DNA of 8,025 nt from a bacterium (lineage in GTDB: Bacteria > Sumerlaeota > Sumerlaeia > MVZB01). The translations under genes and the position numbers were made by a program. The stretch's first letter is position 1; every line of letters starts with the position of its first letter. The stretch is taken from the NCBI GenBank assembly GCA_023480605.1, contig JAMCWS010000117.1, positions 1 through 8,025 on the forward strand. Reading direction: 5' to 3'. The notes under the pieces are model-generated. The model was not told where the DNA came from, did no database searches, and saw only the letters and a list, made by a program, of their open reading frames with translations. Below, piece after piece: positions 1 through 5,272 of the stretch.

Positions 1-487
1 GGTGGCGCTGCTGGTGACGAGGCGACCGGAGCGGTGCTACAAGTTCATCGCGCAGACCCTCGCCCGGGCGGCCCACGAGCACGCCTCCGAGACCGAGACG
101 CTGCTGGCCGATGCGGCCGCCGGGCGTCTCCACCCGCGCGACCTTAAGGCCCGCATCGCCCGCGAGCTCGCCGCCCGCTATCACGGCGCCGCCGAGGCCC
201 GAGCCGCCGAGGAGCGTTTCAACCTGATTTTCCGCCAACGCGAAACCCCTGAGGAAATCGCAAGCGTGGAACTGCCGGGGGATCCGGCGGGGGTGCCCGT
301 GACGCGCATTCTGGCCAGTCGCGGCGTTGATATGGCGAAATCCAATGCCGAGGCCAAGCGCCTGATCCAGCAGGGCGGCGTCTCGGTGAACGGTGAGAAA
401 ATCGAGACGATTGACGCCAGGCTGCCCCCCGGCGAATACCTCTTCAAAGTGGGCAAGCGGACCTTCAAACGAATAAAGTTGACTTGA
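1..487 (+). CDS. tyrS: Tyrosyl-tRNA synthetase, C-terminal part (5' end outside window)
   Basis: This is the C-terminal 161 or so residues of a class I tyrosyl-tRNA synthetase, which charges tRNA-Tyr with tyrosine in the cytoplasm. The frame is open at the left edge, so the GTG at position 2 is probably an internal codon and the catalytic Rossmann domain lies outside the window. Visible residues 41-47 (GRLHPRD) followed by KARIARELAARYHG match the conserved helical segment after the catalytic core of bacterial TyrRS. Residues about 98-160 form an S4 RNA-binding domain: TRILASRG, then SNAEAKRLIQQGGVSVNG, then the closing VGKRTFKRIKL. The stop is TGA at 485-487. The stretch before GRLHPRD (residues 1-40) looks longer and less typical than the usual short segment of the family. 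The S4 domain alone also occurs in RluA-type synthases and RpsD, but the GRLHPRD-type segment favours TyrRS. Confidence 0.88.
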   Translation, partial: VALLVTRRPERCYKFIAQTLARAAHEHASETETLLADAAAGRLHPRDLKARIARELAARYHGAAEARAAEERFNLIFRQRETPEEIASVELPGDPAGVPVTRILASRGVDMAKSNAEAKRLIQQGGVSVNGEKIETIDARLPPGEYLFKVGKRTFKRIKLT

Positions 488-520
488 TCCGCGAGGCTTG
501 AGAGAAATTTTCAGTTACCC

Positions 521-556
521 TCCCGCCGGCGCCGGACGCGTCCCTGCCGGGCGGGA
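521..556 (+). other. GC-rich hairpin between tyrS and the foldase gene
   Basis: TCCCGCC (521-527) pairs with GGCGGGA (550-556), and GGC (528-530) pairs with GCC (546-548) across a one-base bulge, giving a stem of 10 pairs. The loop contains the palindrome GGACGCGTCC (534-543). No T-tract follows, so this is not a textbook intrinsic terminator. It could slow or terminate tyrS transcription with a factor, or stabilise the 3' end of the mRNA. It lies 30 bases upstream of the next start codon. Confidence 0.4.
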
Positions 557-586
557 TCACGAATAACGAGAGCGACGGGATCAACC

Positions 587-2566
587 ATGTTTAGATTGCA
601 GGATATGCGCAGCCACAAGCACCTGGGCCTGGTGGTGAAACTCTTCTTTGGTCTGCTGATTGTATCTTTCGTCTTCTTTTACGGATGGAGCCAATCGAGC
701 TTTGAAGGCCACCGCGGAGTCAAATTCGCCAAACTGCTCAACGACAATCCCCTCGCCCGCCTTAACCCCTTTCGCCGCTGGACCTACATCGACCAGAACG
801 TGATGACCGAGGCCAAGGAGTCGGCCGTGCTCAACAAGGAGCGCCTGCTGCCCCCCGAATGGCTGCAATTCCTCCAGAACCAGCGCAACCTGGACCAGCT
901 TGTCAGCACCCGCGACGTCGCCCGCCAGGCCGCCGACCAGATCCTCACCGACCGTGTCGCCCGTAAAATGGGCGTCCAGGTCACCAGCGACATGGTCATC
1001 GACCTGATGAAAAGGAGCAACCTGACCGACGAGCAGTTGCGTGACATGGCCGCCCGCGCCGGTTACGGCAATGAGGTCATGCAATACATCGACTCGCTCT
1101 GCCGCAACCAGGAAACCCGCGAGGTCGAGGAATTGACGGGCCTCGTGACCCATGCCTCGCTGTTCGAACTGTGGCAGGAATACAGCCTCGGCCACGAAAA
1201 ACTGACCTTCGAGATGGCCGCCTATCCCACCGTCGGCTACGAGCCCGACGTCAAGGTTACCGACAAGGAACTCGAAGACTACCTGGCCGCCCACCGCGAA
1301 AAATTTCGTGTCCCCGACATGCGCCGTTATGCCTACGTCAAGCTGACCATGCAGGAACTCAAGGACAAGGTTCAGCCCACCGACCCGCAGATTCAGGCCT
1401 ATTACGACGGCCACCCGGCCGAGTTTCGCGAGAAAGCCTCCACCCGCGCCGAGGAAATCTTCGTGCCCCTGGCGGCCGACGCGCCTTCCACCCCCGCCGT
1501 CACCCTTCTCGGGAGCTTTCAGGTCCAGGCCGCCGCCAACCGCAACTGGCGCGCCCTGGCCGACGAATTGACCCGCCTGCATCCCCCCACCAAGGTTTAT
1601 TATAGCCAGACCAACTGGCTCACCCCGGACTCAACCGAACGCTCCAAGGTCTACCTCGACAGGCTCGCGACGCTGACCGACGACCGGGTCTCGACGCCGG
1701 TCGTCGATCCCACCCGCGGCGTCTACCTGATCCGCGTCACCGACCGGCGCAAGGAAGGGGTGCCGCCGCTGGCCGAAATCCGCAACAAGGTCATCGAGGC
1801 TTACAAGAACAGCATCGCCAACGAGCAGTTCGAGGCCAAATATACCCAGATGCGCGATGAGGTGAAAAGATCGGCCTCGTTGCGCACCTTCGCCCAGGCG
1901 GTCGGCCTCAGAGATGAACTGACCACGAGCGTGGCCAGGAGCGATTATAATATCCCCGGCGTCGGCTCGTTCTACGAAGACGCCACCTACATCTCCAACC
2001 TGGGACTGCACGAACTGAGCGACATCATCAAGCGCCCCGACATGCTGGTGGCCCTGGAGGTCATCGAGGAAGTCAAGGCCCATGACCCGACTCTTGCCGA
2101 AGCGCGCGCGCAAGTCGAAAAGGCCTTGCGCGGCGAGCGCGCCGTCGGTCTGGCCAAGGCCACGGCCGAGGCGAAACTGAAGGCCATTCAGGGAGGCGCC
2201 GATTTCAGCGCCACCCTCGCCGGCGCGCCCAAGCCGTTGTTCACCACCGAACCTGTCACCCGGATGGACACGATCCAGAACCTGGGCGCGCCGCTCATCA
2301 ACTTCGCCTCCCAGTCGTTGAGCGTCGTCCAGGGATCGACCGGCATCACCCCCTACGGCTACTCGGCGGACAATCCCCAGGGTTACGCGGTCTGGAAGGT
2401 CACGACCCTCGAACCGGCCGACATCAACGAGTTTGCCCGCGACCGTCAAAAATTCGAACAGGATTACGTGCAGATCCAGCGGCTGGCCGTGATCAACGAA
2501 TGGCTGGCCGACCTGCGCCGCCAAGCCGACTTCACCATGGTGGAAAAAGTCGACGAGGGCGAATAG
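587..2566 (+). CDS. PpiD/SurA-like membrane-anchored periplasmic chaperone with degenerate parvulin domain
   Basis: The protein has 659 residues. A single hydrophobic segment at about residues 14-33, preceded by basic residues, anchors it in the inner membrane with the bulk in the periplasm, as in PpiD (about 620 residues in E. coli). Residues about 60-240 are helix-rich and resemble the SurA/PpiD N-terminal chaperone domain, including the family-like KVTDKELEDYLAAHREKFRVP at 223-243. Residues about 284-390 occupy the place of the parvulin rotamase domain and end with VSTPVVDPTRGVYLIRV. The positions where active parvulins have histidine appear to be Glu290 (AEEIFV) and Tyr380 (GVYLI), so isomerase activity is doubtful. 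Residues about 495-650 match the helical C-terminal part of PpiD proteins. The likely role is holding or folding exported envelope proteins. The ATG at 587 is used because it gives the intact anchor; the Shine-Dalgarno signal before it is weak. It lies 99 bases after tyrS and 97 before the aminotransferase gene, all co-oriented. Confidence 0.85.
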   Translation: MFRLQDMRSHKHLGLVVKLFFGLLIVSFVFFYGWSQSSFEGHRGVKFAKLLNDNPLARLNPFRRWTYIDQNVMTEAKESAVLNKERLLPPEWLQFLQNQRNLDQLVSTRDVARQAADQILTDRVARKMGVQVTSDMVIDLMKRSNLTDEQLRDMAARAGYGNEVMQYIDSLCRNQETREVEELTGLVTHASLFELWQEYSLGHEKLTFEMAAYPTVGYEPDVKVTDKELEDYLAAHREKFRVPDMRRYAYVKLTMQELKDKVQPTDPQIQAYYDGHPAEFREKASTRAEEIFVPLAADAPSTPAVTLLGSFQVQAAANRNWRALADELTRLHPPTKVYYSQTNWLTPDSTERSKVYLDRLATLTDDRVSTPVVDPTRGVYLIRVTDRRKEGVPPLAEIRNKVIEAYKNSIANEQFEAKYTQMRDEVKRSASLRTFAQAVGLRDELTTSVARSDYNIPGVGSFYEDATYISNLGLHELSDIIKRPDMLVALEVIEEVKAHDPTLAEARAQVEKALRGERAVGLAKATAEAKLKAIQGGADFSATLAGAPKPLFTTEPVTRMDTIQNLGAPLINFASQSLSVVQGSTGITPYGYSADNPQGYAVWKVTTLEPADINEFARDRQKFEQDYVQIQRLAVINEWLADLRRQADFTMVEKVDEGE

Positions 2567-2600
2567 CCCCGACGCGGCATCCTGAAACGCAAGCCGTTTT

Positions 2601-2628
2601 GGAGAGGCGGATCCCGAGGACCGTCTCC
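2601..2628 (+). other. Weak hairpin upstream of the aminotransferase gene
   Basis: GGAGA (2601-2605) pairs with TCTCC (2624-2628) and CGG (2608-2610) with CCG (2621-2623), separated by a two-base bulge and closed by a 10-base loop. It sits between the foldase stop and the aminotransferase ribosome-binding site. There is no T-tract. It may be an mRNA-processing or pausing structure, or chance in GC-rich sequence. Confidence 0.25.
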
Positions 2629-2663
2629 CATGGCATCCAATCGCCACGCAAAGGAGCGGCACG

Positions 2664-3839
2664 ATGAAAATCGCCCGACGCGTTCAGAACGTTCAGGAAT
2701 CGTTGACCCTGGCCCTGACGGCCAAGGCCAAGGCCATGAAGGCCGAGGGAATCGACGTGGTCAGCTTCGGCGCCGGGGAGCCCGATTTCGACACTCCCGA
2801 GCGGATCAAGCGCCGCGCCATCGACGAGATCACCCGCGGCAACACCAAATACACCCCGGCCTCCGGCACGGTCGAACTCAAAAAGGCCGTCGCCGACAAA
2901 CTGCGCCGCGACCAGGGCCTGGCCTACGACCCCGCTCAAATCATCATCAACTGCGGCGCCAAACACTCCCTTTACAACGTCTTCATGACCCTGGTCGACG
3001 ATGGCGACGAGGTGATCATCCCCGCCCCCTACTGGCTCACGTACCCCGAGCAGGTGACCATGGCCGGCGGCAAAATCGTTTTCATCGAAACAGGCGTGGC
3101 GCAGAACTTCAAAATCACCCCCCAACAGCTCGAAGCGGCGATCACACCCCGCACCGTGGCCCTGCTGCTCAACTCGCCCAGCAACCCCACCGGCATGCTT
3201 TACACCCGGGGCGAGCTCGAGGCCCTGGCCGCCGTGCTCGAACGCCACCCCGGCGTCACGATCGTCAGCGATGAAATTTACGAAAAGCTCATCTACGGCG
3301 GCGAGCGTCACGTCTCGCCGGCCCAGCTTTCCCCCTCGCTCAAAGAGCGCACCCTTCTCGTCAACGGCATGAGCAAGGCCTACTCGATGACCGGTTGGCG
3401 CATCGGCTACGTGGCCGGCGCGCTGGACTTCATCAAGGCCATGGGACGCCTTCAGAGCCACTCGACCTCCAACCCGACCACCTTCTGCATGCCGGCCTCG
3501 ATCACCGCCCTCGAGGAGTGCGAAGACGACACGCGCAAGATGGTGGCCGCCTTCGACGAGCGGCGCGTTGAAATCGTCCGCCTGCTCAACGCCATCCCCG
3601 GCGTCGCCTGCCCCGAGCCGCGCGGCGCCTTTTATGCCTTCCCCGACGTATCGGCGCTCTACAAGAAACGCGGCGTGGATGGTTCGATCGCCTTCTGCGA
3701 GAAGCTGCTCGCCGAAGCCAAGGTCAACTGCATCCCCGGCGCGCCCTTCGGCGAAGACCGCTGCATCCGGCTTTCCTACGCCACCTCGATGAAAAACATC
3801 CAGGAAGGCCTGCGCCGTCTGGCCGAGTATCTGAAGTAA
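2664..3839 (+). CDS. aspC: Class I aspartate aminotransferase, subgroup Ib
   Basis: This 391-residue protein is a PLP-dependent fold-type I aminotransferase that moves the amino group between aspartate and 2-oxoglutarate in the cytoplasm. The length is typical of the Thermus/Rhizobium-type (Ib) enzymes. The family landmarks are GAGEPDFDTP at 36-45, the SNPTG loop with Asn174, Asp203 in VSDEIYEKL (pairs with the PLP nitrogen), Lys238 in GMSKAYSMTGWRIGY (forms the Schiff base), Arg246 (PLP phosphate), and Arg369 in IRLSYATS (binds the substrate alpha-carboxylate). From memory of the Thermus sequence, Thr15 and Lys100 align with its Thr16 and Lys101. Comparable residues are linked to prephenate use in some Ib enzymes, so a second role in arogenate formation is possible but inferred. 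The start is well supported: AAGGAG at 2651-2656 lies 7 bases before the ATG. The neighbours give no pathway context. Confidence 0.95.
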   Translation: MKIARRVQNVQESLTLALTAKAKAMKAEGIDVVSFGAGEPDFDTPERIKRRAIDEITRGNTKYTPASGTVELKKAVADKLRRDQGLAYDPAQIIINCGAKHSLYNVFMTLVDDGDEVIIPAPYWLTYPEQVTMAGGKIVFIETGVAQNFKITPQQLEAAITPRTVALLLNSPSNPTGMLYTRGELEALAAVLERHPGVTIVSDEIYEKLIYGGERHVSPAQLSPSLKERTLLVNGMSKAYSMTGWRIGYVAGALDFIKAMGRLQSHSTSNPTTFCMPASITALEECEDDTRKMVAAFDERRVEIVRLLNAIPGVACPEPRGAFYAFPDVSALYKKRGVDGSIAFCEKLLAEAKVNCIPGAPFGEDRCIRLSYATSMKNIQEGLRRLAEYLK

Positions 3840-3852
3840 ACCTTTCCGTAGC

Positions 3853-3869
3853 CGTTCCGCGATGGAACG
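3853..3869 (+). terminator. Possible aspC terminator hairpin, no T-tract
   Basis: CGTTCC (3853-3858) and GGAACG (3864-3869) form a perfect 6-bp stem with a 5-base loop, starting 14 bases after the aspC stop codon. No run of T follows, so intrinsic termination is uncertain. Confidence 0.35.
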
Positions 3870-3900
3870 TCGCCATTCGTTGGCCTTGCGCCTTTCGTGC

Positions 3901-3934
3901 CCCGAAGAGCCGGTCTCCGTGCCGGCTCTCCGGG
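3901..3934. terminator. Strong GC-rich hairpin downstream of aspC
   Basis: AGAGCCGG (3906-3913) pairs perfectly with CCGGCTCT (3922-3929) around an 8-base loop. After one A/C mismatch the stem continues with CCCG (3901-3904) and CGGG (3931-3934), giving 12 pairs in total. It is the most stable simple hairpin I found in the window. No T-tract follows on either strand, so it could be a factor-assisted terminator, an mRNA 3'-end stabiliser, or part of a structured RNA. Confidence 0.45.
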
Positions 3935-4118
3935 TAGCGAGTGAGTGCGGGCCGATCCGTTCGGTTCCTGGAGAACGACGGAGCCGTAAGCCCGGCCGCC
4001 AGTCCTGGTTGAGTGCGGCCTTCCCGTCGCGCCAGTCTCGGAGGGACGACGGCCGAACATGGTGATTTTGACCGATAGAACCCGGATGCCCCCCCATTCC
4101 CTTCGTGCATATGCCTGC

Positions 4119-4148
4119 TTGACAAGTCACCGATCGAACCTCTAAGCT
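4119..4148 (+). promoter_or_regulatory. Sigma-70-type promoter candidate for the DUF4870 pair
   Basis: A perfect -35 box TTGACA (4119-4124) is followed after 18 bases by TAAGCT (4143-4148), which matches 3 of 6 positions of the -10 consensus. It faces the first DUF4870 gene and would give a leader of roughly 65 bases. The -10 box is weak, so this is a candidate only. Confidence 0.5.
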
Positions 4149-4209
4149 CAGTCGAAGTCAACAACGACAATCAAGATCCGAGTCGTGAACACGCGCCCTG
4201 AAGACGAAA

Positions 4210-4214
4210 GAGGT
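4210..4214 (+). promoter_or_regulatory. Ribosome-binding site that decides the start of DUF4870 protein 1
   Basis: GAGGT, within AAAGAGGTGG, lies 6 bases before the ATG at 4221. The upstream in-frame GTG at 4185 has no comparable site, which favours the ATG. Confidence 0.65.
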
Positions 4215-4220
4215 GGCCCA

Positions 4221-4631
4221 ATGGCTGAAACCGGCAATCAAGAGCCTTCCGGATCGGGAACCGATCCTTCGGCAACTCCGGCGGCGACTCCCGTGGACAG
4301 TTCCGTCAAGAACTGGCTTCTGATTCTGCACTTGGTCCAGTTCGTGATGTTCTTGGGGATTCCGCTCGGCAACGTCATCGCCCCCCTGGTGGTCTGGCTC
4401 ATCAAGAAAGACGAATGGCCGGACATCGACCGACATGGTCGGGCGATCCTCAATTTCCAGATTTCCATGTCCATCTACGCCGTTGTCTGCATCGTATTGG
4501 CGTTTCTCGTAATCGGCATTCCATTATTGATCGCCCTGGGGATTTTCGATCTGGTGATGATCATCAAGGGCGCCATCAAGGCCAACGAAGGCGTCCTGAT
4601 CAAGTATCCCCTGTCGATTCGCATCCTGTGA
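4221..4631 (+). CDS. DUF4870 (Tic20-like) membrane protein, copy 1
   Basis: This is a 136-residue small integral membrane protein. After a polar Ser/Pro/Thr/Ala-rich N-terminal tail of about 30 residues, it shows the DUF4870 pattern in order: a first membrane segment from WLLILHLVQFVMFLGIPLG into NVIAPLVVWLIKK, then a DRHGRAILNFQ motif, a long hydrophobic region (IYAVVCIVLAFLVIGIPLLIALGIFDLVMIIK), and the closing AIKANEG...IKYPLSIRIL. The conserved features of the family are PLGN, APL..W..K, the HG...NFQ segment and the YPL tail. Function is unknown; the family is distantly related to Tic20-like membrane proteins. An earlier in-frame GTG at 4185 would add 12 residues, but the ribosome-binding site supports 4221. 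It is followed in tandem by a paralogue 106 bases downstream and is probably co-transcribed with it. Confidence 0.88.
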   Translation: MAETGNQEPSGSGTDPSATPAATPVDSSVKNWLLILHLVQFVMFLGIPLGNVIAPLVVWLIKKDEWPDIDRHGRAILNFQISMSIYAVVCIVLAFLVIGIPLLIALGIFDLVMIIKGAIKANEGVLIKYPLSIRIL

Positions 4632-4648
4632 AGATGGCCGGCGCGGAC

Positions 4649-4667
4649 GGACAACCGTTGCTTGTCC
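4649..4667 (+). other. Hairpin between the two DUF4870 genes
   Basis: GGACAA (4649-4654) and TTGTCC (4662-4667) form a perfect 6-bp stem with a 7-base loop, 17 bases after the first gene's stop. No T-tract follows. It might reduce expression of the second gene relative to the first, or be chance. Confidence 0.35.
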
Positions 4668-4737
4668 CGGATCGATAGATGCAATCGGATCATTGGCGGC
4701 GGCGGAGCAGCCGACGCCGCGGAAAGCGAGGCATGGG

Positions 4738-5121
4738 ATGGAGAACATGAAGCCGGAATCGTCAAGTGAAAATACTTCGCAATCCGCGCCTGGCAAGTGG
4801 CTGGTTGGCTTGCAGCTTTCGCAGTTCGCGCTCTTTATTACGATTTTTCCCCTGGGCAACGTGATCGCGCCGCTGGTGATCTGGCGCCTCAAGCGCGATG
4901 CCGTCCCGGGCATGGACGAAGCCGGCCGCGAGATCATCAATTTTCAACTTTCGATCGCCCTTTACCTGTTGATCTCCATCGCGCTGTGCCGCTGGGGCAT
5001 CGGTTATCTGCTGCTCGTCGCCACGCTCGTTTTCGACGCGGTGATGATTGTTCAGGCGACCCTGGCGGCCGAGCGCGGCAAATTGAAGCAATTCCCCCTG
5101 GCAATCCAGTTTTTCCGCTGA
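4738..5121 (+). CDS. DUF4870 (Tic20-like) membrane protein, copy 2
   Basis: This 127-residue membrane protein is paralogous to the preceding gene. Shared landmarks are the L-x-x-x-QF start of the first membrane segment, PLGNVIAPLV(I)W followed by LKRD, the acidic-Gly motif DEAGREIINFQLSIALY, a hydrophobic region ending VFDAVMIVQ, and a closing FPLAIQFF. It differs by a CRWGIGY stretch inside the second hydrophobic region and by loss of the AIKANEG motif, which is replaced by TLAAERGK. The ATG at 4738 is chosen because GAGG (4728-4731) lies 6 bases upstream. A TTG at 4693 in the same frame would add 15 residues but has no clear site, and the ATG at 4747 would leave too short a spacing. Function is unknown. 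Confidence 0.85.
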   Translation: MENMKPESSSENTSQSAPGKWLVGLQLSQFALFITIFPLGNVIAPLVIWRLKRDAVPGMDEAGREIINFQLSIALYLLISIALCRWGIGYLLLVATLVFDAVMIVQATLAAERGKLKQFPLAIQFFR

Positions 5122-5151
5122 ACCGGCTAACGGCGGGCACGGACTTTTTTT
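5115..5151 (+). terminator. Possible weak terminator after DUF4870 copy 2
   Basis: CCGC (5115-5118) can pair with GCGG (5133-5136), or CCG (5123-5125) with CGG (5131-5133), upstream of a run of seven T at 5145-5151. The T-run is the only such tract close to a gene end on the plus strand here, but the stem is short and starts inside the stop-codon region, so the call is tentative. Confidence 0.35.
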
Positions 5152-5183
5152 ACGCGAAACGATTGATATCGCTGGGTTTTGTA

Positions 5184-5213
5184 TTGACAGTCGGAGCTAT
5201 CTGGGGCATTGAT
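5184..5213 (+). promoter_or_regulatory. Sigma-70-type promoter candidate for the secreted-protein gene
   Basis: A perfect TTGACA (5184-5189) is followed after 18 bases by ATTGAT (5208-5213), which matches 3 of 6 -10 positions. It faces the gene starting at 5273. The placement after a possible terminator and before a structured leader fits an independent transcription unit. Confidence 0.4.
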
Positions 5214-5247
5214 GGGTCAGGTTACCAGAGACCCGTGACGGGCTTTT
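5214..5247 (+). promoter_or_regulatory. Leader with two mutually exclusive short hairpins
   Basis: GGGTC (5214-5218) can pair with GACCC (5230-5234). Alternatively CCCG (5232-5235) pairs with CGGG (5239-5242), followed by CTTTT (5243-5247). The two stems share bases 5232-5234, an arrangement resembling a small attenuator, but the stems are only 4-5 bp and may be chance. Confidence 0.25.
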
Positions 5248-5261
5248 CGCGTCGTCAAAGT

Positions 5262-5267
5262 GGAGGT
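5262..5267 (+). promoter_or_regulatory. Ribosome-binding site for the secreted-protein gene
   Basis: GGAGGT ends 5 bases before the GTG at 5273 and 11 bases before the in-frame ATG at 5279. The spacing favours the GTG, though either gives an intact signal peptide. Confidence 0.6.
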
Positions 5268-5272
5268 TCGTT

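Larger units (their letters stand above)
3840..4220. other. Hairpin-rich non-coding gap between aspC and the DUF4870 pair
   Basis: I see no credible gene in this stretch of about 380 bases. ORFs crossing it on both strands are arginine/proline/serine-rich, lack family resemblance and overlap real genes antisense. It holds a small hairpin just after the aspC stop (3853-3869), a strong hairpin (3901-3934), another inverted repeat (GGCCGC 3994-3999 with GCGGCC 4015-4020), and a promoter candidate (4119-4148). It was compared by eye with SRP RNA, RNase P RNA and 6S RNA core motifs, and none was recognised. Confidence 0.6.

Noticed and set aside
581..2662. Two long minus-strand ORFs (333 and 343 residues) opposite the foldase gene
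   Set aside because: They are antisense to a gene with clear domain structure, are rich in Gly/Val/Asp/His in a repetitive shadow pattern, have no family resemblance, and follow from G/C-ending codons on the plus strand.
2532..4130. 532-residue minus-strand ORF across the aminotransferase gene and the following gap
   Set aside because: It is the antisense shadow of a strongly supported aminotransferase gene; its composition and lack of motifs argue against coding.
3724..4170. Minus-strand ORFs of 94-148 residues and a plus-strand 67-residue ORF in the gap after aspC
   Set aside because: They are Arg/Ser/Pro/Gly-rich, have no ribosome-binding site, overlap each other in different frames, and cross hairpins.
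4185..4220. Upstream GTG start for DUF4870 copy 1
   Set aside because: No ribosome-binding site; the ATG at 4221 has GAGGT at good spacing.
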